DNA of 64,000 nt from positions 1-64,000 of the forward strand of contig JALFBN010000007.1 in NCBI GenBank assembly GCA_022772085.1, written 5' to 3'. The DNA comes from Porphyromonas sp. (lineage in GTDB: Bacteria > Bacteroidota > Bacteroidia > Bacteroidales > Porphyromonadaceae). Each line of letters begins with the position of its first letter. Positions within the stretch are counted from its first letter, which is position 1. A model generated the notes under the pieces. It was given only the letters and a program-made list of their open reading frames with translations, did no database searches and was not told where the DNA came from. Positions 25,404 through 34,091 of the stretch are shown here, in pieces. The position numbers were made by a program, and so were the translations under genes.

Positions 25404-26843
25404 ATGTGGAGCGAGGTTACAAGTATTATCTTTTCGGCTGTCTATCTTGTTGTTGCACTCGGTATTGCCCTCGTTGTAATCAGCGAAAACCGAAATCCTA
25501 TCAAAGCCATTTCATGGGTTATGGTGGTACTCCTTATCCCCGCAGTGGGCATCATTTTATACTACTTCTTCGGACAAGATCTAAGGCACGCCAATACCAT
25601 ACATCGCAAAGTTTACCGTCGCCTCTCCAGTATTCCGTATAGTTTTGAGGATTATGCGGTGGTGAGTAATCCCGTTGTCAGAGATCCGTTATACCGTCCC
25701 GTGGAGAAACTCTGTGAACGTCTCGGTGATAGTCCGGTATTGGCTGCTTCGGAGATGAGGATTTTCACGACAGGGTATGAGAAGTTCGAGGCACTTTTTG
25801 CGGATATTCGGGATGCAAAGCAACATATTCATCTGGAGTATTACGCGTTGGAGAGTGGTCGTCTCGGCAATACTCTTGCAGATCTTTTGATCCAAAAGGT
25901 GCAAGAGGGTGTAATCGTTCGTGTTTTGTACGATGATGTGGGCTCCTGGTCTGCTCGCAATGCCTTCTGGAAACGCCTGCGAAGGGCAGGAGTGCAGGTA
26001 TATCCTTTCATGAAGGTTGTACTGCCTTACCTTTCCTCACGCATCAACTATCGGAATCACCGCAAAATAGCGATCATTGACGGCGAAATTGGTTACATGG
26101 GGGGGATGAACATTGCCGATAGGTACTATTATGGCAACGAGATGGGGGCTTGGCGTGACACCCATTTCCGTCTGATGGGAGGGGCTGTGGCAGAGTTGCA
26201 AACGGTCTTCCTTATAGACTGGTTCTTGATTACAAGACGGGTTGTGCACCTGAGGGATTACTTCCCCAAACGCCCCTTGTCAGCCACCTTAAATCCCATT
26301 CCGATTCAGTTCTTTGCAGGTTCTCCTTTGGGGACATTTAGGAGTATTGAGCAGGCTATAAACTATTTGATTTTGCGAGCTTCCCATCGTATTTGTATCG
26401 AAACCCCCTATTTCTTGCCGACGCAAACTCTAAATGAAGCACTTGTTATGGCGGCATTGGGAGGGGTGGAAGTTAATCTTTTGATTCCTCGTCGAGGGGA
26501 TATGACAGCTTCGCACTTGGCAACGCTTTCCTATTTGGACGAACTACTTGAAGCGGGAGTACATATCTTTTTCTACAAAGTGGGCTTCCTACACTCCAAG
26601 TTCTTGACCATAGATGGCAAAGTTGCCCTGGTCGGCTCTTCCAATATGGACTTTCGGAGCTTTGAGCATAACTTTGAATGTGCTTGTGTGATTTATGAGG
26701 AGGCGATGACGCAACAGTTGGAAGAGATCTTCGCGCAGGATCTTACGAATAGTGAACCTTTGGATCGCGATCGTTGGGCGAAGCGGAAGCGTTGGAGGCG
26801 TCTTTGCGAGTCCGTGATGCGGCTTTTCTCCCCTCTTTTATAG
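25404..26843 (+). CDS. cls: Cardiolipin synthase (two-HKD phospholipase D family)
   Basis: The product is 479 residues. Two N-terminal membrane segments (about 6-27 and 34-54) precede two PLD domains. Their HxKx4D motifs are NHRKIAIIDG (His219) and HSKFLTIDG (His397), each followed by GG/GSSNMD-like loops. It makes cardiolipin from two phosphatidylglycerols, or from another donor, at the inner membrane. It starts 28 nt after the S4 gene. Confidence 0.94.
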   Translation: MWSEVTSIIFSAVYLVVALGIALVVISENRNPIKAISWVMVVLLIPAVGIILYYFFGQDLRHANTIHRKVYRRLSSIPYSFEDYAVVSNPVVRDPLYRPVEKLCERLGDSPVLAASEMRIFTTGYEKFEALFADIRDAKQHIHLEYYALESGRLGNTLADLLIQKVQEGVIVRVLYDDVGSWSARNAFWKRLRRAGVQVYPFMKVVLPYLSSRINYRNHRKIAIIDGEIGYMGGMNIADRYYYGNEMGAWRDTHFRLMGGAVAELQTVFLIDWFLITRRVVHLRDYFPKRPLSATLNPIPIQFFAGSPLGTFRSIEQAINYLILRASHRICIETPYFLPTQTLNEALVMAALGGVEVNLLIPRRGDMTASHLATLSYLDELLEAGVHIFFYKVGFLHSKFLTIDGKVALVGSSNMDFRSFEHNFECACVIYEEAMTQQLEEIFAQDLTNSEPLDRDRWAKRKRWRRLCESVMRLFSPLL

Positions 26844-26985
26844 TCCATTCCTAATAATGAGGAGCTTTGATCTATTCTCTTCCCCTCTAGGTGATCGAGA
26901 GAATCCTGATAAAAATAAGATAGAATTTTCTCTGGAAAGTACTTCTATTCACTGGGTAGTTGTATATTTGCAGAGCGAAAGACTC

Positions 26986-27020
26986 CTATCTTTGGTTTTA
27001 TGAAAGCCAAAGGAGAGGAG
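26986..27020 (+). other. Hairpin in the leader of the 27058 gene
   Basis: CTTTGG (26990-26995) pairs with CCAAAG (27007-27012). The pairing extends through TTT/AAA, and outer CTCC/GGAG bases add a further pair of arms. It lies between a TATATTTG box (26963-26970) and the ATG, so it would sit near the 5' end of the mRNA. A second -7-like TATCTTTG (26987-26994) overlaps its left arm, so promoter and hairpin cannot be separated by eye. Confidence 0.5.
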
Positions 27021-27057
27021 GGATAGGTAATAAAGAAAAATAAAACTACTATACAGG

Positions 27058-27699
27058 ATGAAGATTGTAAGGATAGTACTGATTACCCTAGCGGTAATAG
27101 TTATGGGATACCTTTGTGTAATGAGTATCGTAACACCCGAGAACTTCAAAAAGGTACAGGCTCAAAAGGAAGCCGTTATCGAGAAGCGATTGAAAGATAT
27201 TGCTACCTACGAAATCGCCTATCGCGAAGCAAATGGGAAGTTTGCAACGGCTGATGAGCTCGTTGAGTTTCTTACAAATGGAAAGATCTTCTATGTCAAG
27301 GCTGAGGGCGATTACACCGATGCGATGAGAGAGCAGGGTCTGACCGAAAAACAAGCTGCTGCTCAGGGGCTCATCAAGCGTGATACCACTTATATGAGCG
27401 CTCGCGACTCTTTGCTCAAAAATGGGGAGGACCCTCGTGAGTTGATCATGGTGCCCGGATGTCCCGGACAGCGTATCGAAATTGAAACTGCTATGGTTCA
27501 ACAAGAGGTTGGTAACGATACGATCAATGTATCAGTATTTCAAGCTCAAGTGCCTATGACGGTTTATTTGGCTGGTATGGACAAGCACATCCTCGAAAAC
27601 AAGATCTCAGATGCTAAGGCTCGCAACAATGGAGCTGGCTATCCTGGACTGAGAATCGGATCTCTCGAGGAGGTTAAGACAACTGGCAACTGGGAGTAA
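27058..27699 (+). CDS. Conserved Bacteroidetes inner-membrane-anchored protein, unknown function
   Basis: The product is 213 residues. One N-terminal membrane segment (about 4-23) is followed by a helical stretch (FKKVQAQKEAVIEKRLKDIATYEIAYREANGKFATADELVEFL). This resembles the pilin-like or periplasmic N-terminus found in proteins that measure processing of a substrate. A beta-rich C-terminal part follows (GCPGQRIEIETAMVQQEVG...). I do not recognise a named domain. It lies upstream of a DUF3822-like gene and rsmD, a neighbourhood I believe is conserved in Bacteroidales. Confidence 0.75.
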   Translation: MKIVRIVLITLAVIVMGYLCVMSIVTPENFKKVQAQKEAVIEKRLKDIATYEIAYREANGKFATADELVEFLTNGKIFYVKAEGDYTDAMREQGLTEKQAAAQGLIKRDTTYMSARDSLLKNGEDPRELIMVPGCPGQRIEIETAMVQQEVGNDTINVSVFQAQVPMTVYLAGMDKHILENKISDAKARNNGAGYPGLRIGSLEEVKTTGNWE

Positions 27700-27797
27700 T
27701 CTTTTTCTTCCAAGCGACATTTCATTTGTTTCCGCCTCTCATCATTCAATGATGAAGGGGGAGCATGGCGAGGGGGATGGCGTAGACGGATTGAGCA

Positions 27798-28631
27798 ATG
27801 GAGCAGACTCCAATAGATAAATTACCTCTATTAGATGAGACCTCTTCCGAGTTGTATGACCTAGTGCTTCGTCTCCACCCCGATGGCATAACCTATACTC
27901 TATCACGTACCCGAGATCAAGAGATCGTGGGTTGTGATAGAGTTTTTTTTGTTCCTACGAACGAGGGTGTTGGTTATACGACGCGTCTCAGTGATCTTAT
28001 TTACGCATACAGCTTCTTGCCATTGCCCTACCATTCGGTGCGTATTGCGTATGATGCATCGGCTTTTGTATTGGTACCTCCGGGAATGCCCATCAGGGAG
28101 TCGGAGGAGGAGTGGCTCTCCATGGCACTACCTATCGCCGTATCGCCCCAAGATATAGGCTATACCAAAACCTATTCGATTGCATCGGAGTGCCCTACGT
28201 TGCTGGCGGCTTGGGAGCGTGATGCTTTTGCTTTTTTACGGCGTACCTATCCGTATGCTGAGATCGTGCCCTACGTGGTTCCTACTCTGCAGGAGGGACT
28301 TTCTCGAAGTCGAGTAATCGAGGAGCGTGTTGTTGCACTTTTAGTTTCTCCTCTTGCTCTTAATATCCTTGTTTTGGATCGTGGACAAATCCGCTTTGCC
28401 AACCGCTTTGCACTGATTGGAGGGTCGGACCCTGAAGCCGTAACCCATGAGATCCTCTATTATCTGGGCTCTGTTTGGCAGCAGATGGGAGAGGAGGCAT
28501 TGGCACGCGAGGAGTTGCTCCTCTATCACACAACGAGCCAAGAGATGGCTGATAAGGTTGCAGCTGCCTTGGATAAATTCCTAAAGCCTTTAGGACATAC
28601 TCTGCACAGTTCGAGTTATTCCCCTTTCTGA
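27798..28631 (+). CDS. DUF3822-like protein (ASKHA-fold candidate)
   Basis: The product is 277 residues with no signal peptide. The pattern resembles the Bacteroidetes DUF3822 family usually encoded next to rsmD. It has ELYDLVLRLHPDGITYTLSR at the N-terminus, LLVSPLALNILVLDRGQIRFANRFA in the second half, then a helical end. The alternating strand layout hints at an actin/PilM-like ATPase fold. That is inference only, and no catalytic motif is obvious. It is probably co-transcribed with the genes on either side. Confidence 0.7.
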   Translation: MEQTPIDKLPLLDETSSELYDLVLRLHPDGITYTLSRTRDQEIVGCDRVFFVPTNEGVGYTTRLSDLIYAYSFLPLPYHSVRIAYDASAFVLVPPGMPIRESEEEWLSMALPIAVSPQDIGYTKTYSIASECPTLLAAWERDAFAFLRRTYPYAEIVPYVVPTLQEGLSRSRVIEERVVALLVSPLALNILVLDRGQIRFANRFALIGGSDPEAVTHEILYYLGSVWQQMGEEALAREELLLYHTTSQEMADKVAAALDKFLKPLGHTLHSSSYSPF

Positions 28632-28729
28632 TCCTATTCTTCCCTCTATTCGTAGGAAAAAATATTCTCTTTTCTTTTTGATCTTCATATTTTAGAAGGG
28701 AGAAAATTCAATCACTAGAATCTATTTTT

Positions 28730-29284
28730 ATGCGCATCATCAGTGGAAAGTATGGTCGCCGTCGTTTTGATGTACCTAAGGGATTTAAGTTACGTCCAAC
28801 GACAGATCTTGCCAAGGAGGCTCTATTCTGTATGATTCAATCTATGGTGGATTGCGAGGGGCTTCGTGTCCTTGATCTCTTTGCTGGTACGGGAAGTATC
28901 GGGATTGAGTTTATCTCTCGTGGCGCTGCATGGGTCGATATGGTTGAGAAGCAACCGAAGCAGGTCGCCTTTATTCGTAACGTTCTCAAAGAGCTTGGGG
29001 CTGAATCGGTGGGGGCTGTATCGATAGGGAATGTTTTCAAATGGCTCTCTCCAAATACTTTAGAGGATCATGCTCCTTACGATTTGATCTTTGCCGATCC
29101 TCCTTATGCTTTGGAGCAGTTGGCTTCGCTACCTCATTTAGTCTTTGAGTCGGGGATCTTGGTTCGTGGAGGGTTTTTTATATTGGAGCATCCTTCGGAG
29201 TATAACTTTGAGGATACCCCTTATTTTGTAAAACACAAGCAGTATAGCGCAGTCAATTTTACCCTCTTCCGTTTTTCGGATTAA
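28730..29284 (+). CDS. rsmD: 16S rRNA (guanine966-N2)-methyltransferase
   Basis: The product is 184 residues. RIISGKYGRRRFDVPKG and LRPTTDLAKEALFCMI are the family N-terminus. The SAM motif is VLDLFAGTGSIGIEFISRGA, and the catalytic motif is FADPPYAL (DPPY). It methylates G966 of 16S rRNA on the 30S subunit. A terminator follows. Confidence 0.95.
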   Translation: MRIISGKYGRRRFDVPKGFKLRPTTDLAKEALFCMIQSMVDCEGLRVLDLFAGTGSIGIEFISRGAAWVDMVEKQPKQVAFIRNVLKELGAESVGAVSIGNVFKWLSPNTLEDHAPYDLIFADPPYALEQLASLPHLVFESGILVRGGFFILEHPSEYNFEDTPYFVKHKQYSAVNFTLFRFSD

Positions 29285-29320
29285 GCCTTTCTTTCGGGCT
29301 TTTCCTAGACCGATAAATCA

Positions 29321-29370
29321 GATCCGCTTTCCCGTTTATTCTCAATAAGCAGGGAAGCGGACTCTTTTAT
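29321..29370 (+). terminator. Intrinsic terminator after rsmD
   Basis: TCCGCTTTCCC (29323-29333) pairs with GGGAAGCGGA (29352-29361) with a single bulge, and CTCTTTTATTTT follows. Confidence 0.82.
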
Positions 29371-29407
29371 TTTGAAATGCTATTAACCATACCTGATACT
29401 TACTTGA

Positions 29408-29438
29408 TTGAAAATAGAACTTAAAATACATATCTTTA
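29408..29438 (+). promoter_or_regulatory. Promoter of the repeat-containing surface protein gene
   Basis: TTG (29408-29410), 20 nt, then TATCTTTA (29431-29438). It lies 62 nt before the ATG at 29501, which supports that start over an upstream in-frame TTG. Confidence 0.65.
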
Positions 29439-29500
29439 GGTATTTTCTTCTCTTGTCCTTCAGACTACTTTTGTGGCGTATTTATAAATACAATACAATT

Positions 29501-31822
29501 ATGAAGAGACGTTTATTATTTATTCTTTTGATGCTCTCGTGTCTTTTTTCGAGCTATGCAGAGGAGGGTACGGAGCCGCTTCTGTTTTCATTTACAACGG
29601 CTCAAGGAGTGGGCAAATTCGTCTATCCTTCATTTACGGTACGGGAGGGATGTCGGTTGTGGGTCGATGCCGGAGACGGGCAGATTACCGATTATACGAT
29701 AACCACTTTCGCATCACTTAAAACGAAGGGAACGCAGATCAAGTTTTATTGTAATGATCCTCAACTGGTAGAATCCATCAATTTGAGTATGAGTAAAGTG
29801 ACCGAAGCGGATTTCTCGGGAGCAGTAGGGTGTACTTCATTGCGTTTGGATGTAAACTGGATTAACGCAGAGGCGATGGCGCAGGTGATGAGTACCCTCC
29901 CTATGGTAACGGAGGGGCATCTTTTGATCAAGAGCTTTACGAATACGAACGACAAGAACGAAGTCTATCAGTCGCACGTTCGGGAGGCTCGGTCTCGGGG
30001 CTGGGAAGTATATGGTTATTCGGGGCACTTTTCCCGTCAGGAGGTTTACGATGGTGAGCCTGATCCTGAGGGAAGTGGAGGTGTTGAACCTCCTGGATCT
30101 GCTGTGCTAAGGACGAGTGGTTCTATTGTCATGCTCAAGGTCAAGGGAAATGGAGATCTTGCTTATCAGGTCGAGGGGGCAGCGAAGCAACCGCTCAGCC
30201 TAGGGGCCAATACAATCTATGATGTTACGAATAAGCTGATTATTCTCTTCGGTGATTTGACAGAATTGGTCTGTTTCCAGAGTGATCTCACCCAACTGGA
30301 GATCAAGGATGCACCCCATTTGGTTTATTTGAATTGTTGTGCCAACAATCTGTCTGCCGATGCCATGCGAACTTTGGTGGCGAGTCTTCCCTCCAACAAT
30401 GATATAGAGAAGCGATTTATCCCCATTGATTCGAAGAATGAATATGAACACAATGCTATTACGGAGGAAATGGTCGCAACCGCTACTACCAAAAATTGGA
30501 AAGTCTTGGATTGGAATGCAGGAGAGCCCACGCCTTTCCATACAGCACTCCCATCAATCGTGATCCGTACGGCTAAGCAAAAGGGCGATATGATTGAGAT
30601 GCGTTTGGAGGGAAATGATGACCTGTCCTTGGATCTCGGAGATGGCAATAAGGTGAAGGTGAGTAGTCTGGATCCTATGTATGAGCTGAAAGGAAATTAT
30701 ATTCATATTTACGGTGATGTCACTATTGCAGAGGTGGCTAATGTGGGGGCGGAGTTGATCGATTGTTCTCAGGCTCTAAACCTCAAAACCTTGGATTGTT
30801 CCAAGAATTTTCTGAACGAAGAGGCCTTTGCTCAATTGGCTTTGACCCTTCCTCATCGTCCTAAAACCTCAGAGGGTCGTCTTATTGTATTACATAAGGG
30901 ACATCCCGCAGAGCATAATAAGATCAGCGAGACCAACGTAACGGATCTCAAAAGTCGCAATTGGGGTGTTTGGGTGAATGTGGGGAGTGAGCACCCAGAC
31001 TTCGTGGAGTATGAGGGTGAAGTCATTCCTCCCAAAGAACCCCTTGCTGTGAAGATGACCACAACGCTTGCCAAAGGAGTCTCAATGACGCTCTTTGTAG
31101 AGGGCACTACCCCATTATGGGCTGATATGGGCGATGGAAAATTCACGAAATTGAGATCAGGTGGAGGAGGGGTACAGAAGCTCGAAGTCAAGGGGAAACA
31201 GATCGCGATTTATGGCGATCTTACCTGGTTCTCTTGCCAGCAGGCTTCGCTAGAGACTTTTGATTTGTTGCATGCACCCCATTTGCAAAGTCTCTATCTC
31301 AATCAAAATAGTCTCTCCTCGCTGGATCTATCCCGGGCGGTTGCTCTAGAGTGGCTTAACTGTGCAGACAATCAGATCTCGGGAGCGGGGATGGACGTAT
31401 TGGTTCGTTCCTTGGCAGATGCTCGTGGGCGAGCCAAGAAACCTCAGTGTTATATTGTTGATGGTACTACCCCGGGGAGCGATAATGAGGCTACGGAGGA
31501 GCAGATCCGTGTAGCTACGAAGGAGCGAGGTTGGGAGCTAAGGGACTTTAACGGAGGATCTTCTGAGAAGCCGATTTATACGAGTCTCTCCATGGAGCCC
31601 ACAGCTTCGTGGTCCTTATTCCCTCTTCCTGCTCGTGAGGTGCTTTGGGTGTGTGGAGGCAAGGCTTTAGCCTCGGCTGTACTCTATTCGTCTGCTGGAG
31701 AGCGTGTCTTTGAGGGGCATTTGGATGCAGAAGGGAATCTCCGGTTGCAGGTGGCGATGCTGCCCCGTGGAATCTATGTTCTCTCCATTGGAGGTGAGGC
31801 GTTACGGGTGATTTTGGAGTGA
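29501..31822 (+). CDS. T9SS-secreted surface protein with four leucine-rich-type repeats
   Basis: The product is 773 residues. A signal peptide (MKRRLLFILLMLSCLFSSYA) is followed by four divergent units of about 130-150 residues. Each contains a strand-rich part with D-GDG-like turns (WVDAGDGQIT, LDLGDGNKV, WADMGDGKFT). A leucine-rich segment comes next (L-CSQALNLKTLDCSKNFL, LHAPHLQSLYLNQNSL), and the unit ends in a helix followed by a conserved RGWE/NWKV/RGWEL motif. The last ~75 residues (WSLFPLPAREVLWV..., LPRGIYVLSIGGEALRVIL) form a T9SS sorting domain. It is probably a surface adhesin or internalin-like protein. The ligand is unknown. It stands alone between two terminators. Confidence 0.85.
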   Translation: MKRRLLFILLMLSCLFSSYAEEGTEPLLFSFTTAQGVGKFVYPSFTVREGCRLWVDAGDGQITDYTITTFASLKTKGTQIKFYCNDPQLVESINLSMSKVTEADFSGAVGCTSLRLDVNWINAEAMAQVMSTLPMVTEGHLLIKSFTNTNDKNEVYQSHVREARSRGWEVYGYSGHFSRQEVYDGEPDPEGSGGVEPPGSAVLRTSGSIVMLKVKGNGDLAYQVEGAAKQPLSLGANTIYDVTNKLIILFGDLTELVCFQSDLTQLEIKDAPHLVYLNCCANNLSADAMRTLVASLPSNNDIEKRFIPIDSKNEYEHNAITEEMVATATTKNWKVLDWNAGEPTPFHTALPSIVIRTAKQKGDMIEMRLEGNDDLSLDLGDGNKVKVSSLDPMYELKGNYIHIYGDVTIAEVANVGAELIDCSQALNLKTLDCSKNFLNEEAFAQLALTLPHRPKTSEGRLIVLHKGHPAEHNKISETNVTDLKSRNWGVWVNVGSEHPDFVEYEGEVIPPKEPLAVKMTTTLAKGVSMTLFVEGTTPLWADMGDGKFTKLRSGGGGVQKLEVKGKQIAIYGDLTWFSCQQASLETFDLLHAPHLQSLYLNQNSLSSLDLSRAVALEWLNCADNQISGAGMDVLVRSLADARGRAKKPQCYIVDGTTPGSDNEATEEQIRVATKERGWELRDFNGGSSEKPIYTSLSMEPTASWSLFPLPAREVLWVCGGKALASAVLYSSAGERVFEGHLDAEGNLRLQVAMLPRGIYVLSIGGEALRVILE

Positions 31823-31849
31823 TCGCTCTAATCCCATTCTTTTAGGCGA

Positions 31850-31899
31850 AAAGGAGACAGAAGTCCTTATGTAGGGACTATTGTCTCCTTTCCTTTTTT
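31850..31899 (+). terminator. Intrinsic terminator after the repeat protein gene
   Basis: AAAGGAGACA (31850-31859) pairs with TGTCTCCTTT (31881-31890/91), with an inner AGTCC/GGACT stem, and T6 follows. Confidence 0.92.
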
Positions 31900-32227
31900 G
31901 TGGAAATACTGTTGCCCCTTGGTTTTTTATTCGGAGGGCTGTAGTTTTGGCGCTTTTGGGCAGGAATTTAGAAACTCCTGCCCGGCTATTTGGAAAAGGG
32001 ATTTTAGATAGAATAGATGATATGTGAATAAAAATTGCACTGTTTCTTCGTGCTTTGCATTAGAAGATAAAGAGTAGAAGGGATGGACTACGCGGAAAAA
32101 TCCATTACCAAATCATTAGTTCATTCATCGAATGGTAGCGAAGTGGTCGAAGAAGGTAACAGTTAGAAGAGTATTCGTTTTTTGAAGGAATGAAATAATA
32201 CCTTGATCACATGCTTTGCACCGTTGA
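31900..32227. other. Intergenic region before the ogt remnant
   Basis: No gene is seen in these bases. A hairpin at 31958-31983 (GGGCAGGA-TTT with AAA-TCCTGCCC) lacks a T tract. The preceding CGGAGGGCTGTAGTTTT resembles strings at 13700 and 54395. The rest is AT-rich and featureless. Confidence 0.4.
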
Positions 32228-32398
32228 AAAGTATATATTGCTCTATCAGCAAGAAACTCTTACAGCGAAATGGCAAAACGAATAGGTTTCCCTGAAGCCG
32301 TGCGCGCTGTTGCCGGTGTCAACGGAGCCAATACAATGGACGTCTTCGCTCCTTGCCATCGTGTTATCCATACAATGGGAACAGTTATTTCTTTGTGA
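32228..32398 (+). pseudogene. Remnant of an O6-alkylguanine-DNA alkyltransferase gene (ogt/ada C-terminal domain)
   Basis: In one frame the sequence reads SYSEMAKRIGFPEAVRAV, then AGVNGANTMDVF, then APCHRVIHTMG, ending at a TGA at 32396-32398. This is the core of the alkyltransferase active-site domain. PCHRV holds the acceptor Cys, and AKRIG..P.AVRAV and NGAN are family signatures. The normal N-terminal domain is missing, with an in-frame stop at 32225-32227. So is the downstream GYxGGL segment after PCHRV. It should therefore be non-functional. It lies convergent with ctpA, whose stop (32385-32387, minus strand) overlaps its end. Confidence 0.75.
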
Positions 32399-34040
32399 GT
32401 ATCTCTTTGTAGCGCGAAGGATTTTGTAAAAGATCTTGAGCCACTTTCACCTGCTTATCATTCGGCATAATGAATCCGAAATAGCCCCTTCGATGGTATC
32501 TTCGGAGCATGATCTGTGCTTCGAGATACTCCTTAATATCTCTTTTGAAGCGGATCCCATCCCGTTTTATATCGGGTTGCAATACCTTTTTGAGAGCTTC
32601 CAATTCGGGAGCCGCATCTTGAGGTACCTGTTCGTATCCGATGATCTCTTTCAGCTGATTAAGGTATTGAATGCTACGAGGAGTGTAGGTGAATTTGTGA
32701 TCAGAAAGGTAGGTAATAAACTCTTGATACTCCCCGTCGGACATATGGAAAGCATTGGGGAGATCAAGGGTGGGGTGTGCCATATCGTAGCGCGTAATGT
32801 AGTCGAATACAAGCGTATCCAAACTCATGTACATAAGCATACTTGCCATGGTGTCGGCAACGCTTTTAATGTCAGGCATAATGCCCCCGGCATCGTATAC
32901 GGTACGTCCACCTCGAGTGGTAAAAGCAGTTCCAAGACTATCTTTGGAGGCAATCTCACTCCGAGATCCTAGGTGATTGTAGGCAATCTTTTGAATGCAT
33001 CGTCCACTCGGAATATAGTAGCGAGCAGTAGTAAGTTTGAGGAGACCATTCCCCGGCGTCTGTATCGTACTTTGGACGAGCCCCTTGCCGTAGCTTTTCT
33101 CTCCGATGATCACGGCTCTGTCGAGGTCTTGTAGGGCTCCTGCCACTATTTCTGACGCTGAGGCACTTTCGTTATCAATCAGTATCGCGAGAGGGAGGTC
33201 CGTCGCAAGAGGAGTCCCTTGCGTTTTGTAGGTATCATTGCTGGAGGTATCACGCCCTTTTATACTCAGGATTTCAGTTCCGCCCTCTACAAAAAATCCG
33301 ATGATCTCCAATGCCGATTGCAATACACCTCCCGTATTGCCTCGGAGGTCGATGATTAACCCCTTCAGAGGACTGCTTGCCGTAAGAGTCTCGTAGGCCT
33401 TGCGTAGATCTTTCCCCGAGTCTTGGGTAAATTGCGAAAGGCGGATCAGCCCAATATCTCCTGAGATCCGCCCCTCGTAAGCCACCGAATTTAAGGAGAT
33501 CTTTTGGCGCAAGAAGCGGAATTCCCTAGGAGAGGGTTCGCTGAAGCGTTGTACAACGAGATGTATTTCGGTCCCCTCTTTGCCTCTTAGTGCATTGCTC
33601 ACATCAGCACTAGAGGAATGGCTGTAATCTTTACCATCGATTCTCAGGATGCGATCTCCGGGCTTTACCCCTGCTCTTTGGGCGGGTTGTCCCTCAAAGG
33701 GTTCGTTGATTACAACGGTACTGTCGGGGCGTTGGCTGATGAGTGCTCCGATTCCGGCATAGGTTCCCGAGGTCGCTTCTCGGAATGTTTGTGCCTCCTT
33801 GGGAGGCATATACTCTGTGTAGGGGTCTAGTCGGGAGAGCATGGCATTCATCCCGAGGGCATGTACGGTGGCTAGATCTATTGTGTCGACAAAGTAGCGT
33901 TGTACACTGGAGAGTATCGTCCCTGTCGTTTGTAGGGCATCGAAATAGATCTGTTTTTCATTTTTGCTTTGAGCCTCTGCCCGAAGGGTGAGGGAGAGTA
34001 TGAAGAGTAGCGAGCTTACGAGGGTGAGTAGTCGTTTCAT
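32385..34040 (-). CDS. S41-family C-terminal processing peptidase
   Basis: The product is 551 residues with a signal peptide (about 1-23). A PDZ domain (about 95-165: GIGALISQRPDS, AGVKPGDRILRIDGKDY, RGKEGTEIHLVV) precedes the protease core. The nucleophile lies in DNESASASEIVAGALQD (Ser292/Ser294 region), and the general-base Lys is in GEKSYGKGLVQ (Lys319). A Bacteroidetes-type C-terminal helical extension follows. It would degrade or trim periplasmic proteins. It is the last gene of a leftward group with cdaA and folP, 51 nt after cdaA. Confidence 0.94.
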   Translation of the reverse strand: MKRLLTLVSSLLFILSLTLRAEAQSKNEKQIYFDALQTTGTILSSVQRYFVDTIDLATVHALGMNAMLSRLDPYTEYMPPKEAQTFREATSGTYAGIGALISQRPDSTVVINEPFEGQPAQRAGVKPGDRILRIDGKDYSHSSSADVSNALRGKEGTEIHLVVQRFSEPSPREFRFLRQKISLNSVAYEGRISGDIGLIRLSQFTQDSGKDLRKAYETLTASSPLKGLIIDLRGNTGGVLQSALEIIGFFVEGGTEILSIKGRDTSSNDTYKTQGTPLATDLPLAILIDNESASASEIVAGALQDLDRAVIIGEKSYGKGLVQSTIQTPGNGLLKLTTARYYIPSGRCIQKIAYNHLGSRSEIASKDSLGTAFTTRGGRTVYDAGGIMPDIKSVADTMASMLMYMSLDTLVFDYITRYDMAHPTLDLPNAFHMSDGEYQEFITYLSDHKFTYTPRSIQYLNQLKEIIGYEQVPQDAAPELEALKKVLQPDIKRDGIRFKRDIKEYLEAQIMLRRYHRRGYFGFIMPNDKQVKVAQDLLQNPSRYKEILTKK

Positions 34041-34091
34041 AGGATATTTGCAGAGCTGAGTGGTTATTTTCGAGTGGTGTTAGAGGGGATG

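Noticed and set aside
26874-26904. ATTCTCT/AGAGAAT inverted repeat after cls as a terminator
   Set aside because: No T run follows on the + strand, so it is not supported as a terminator.
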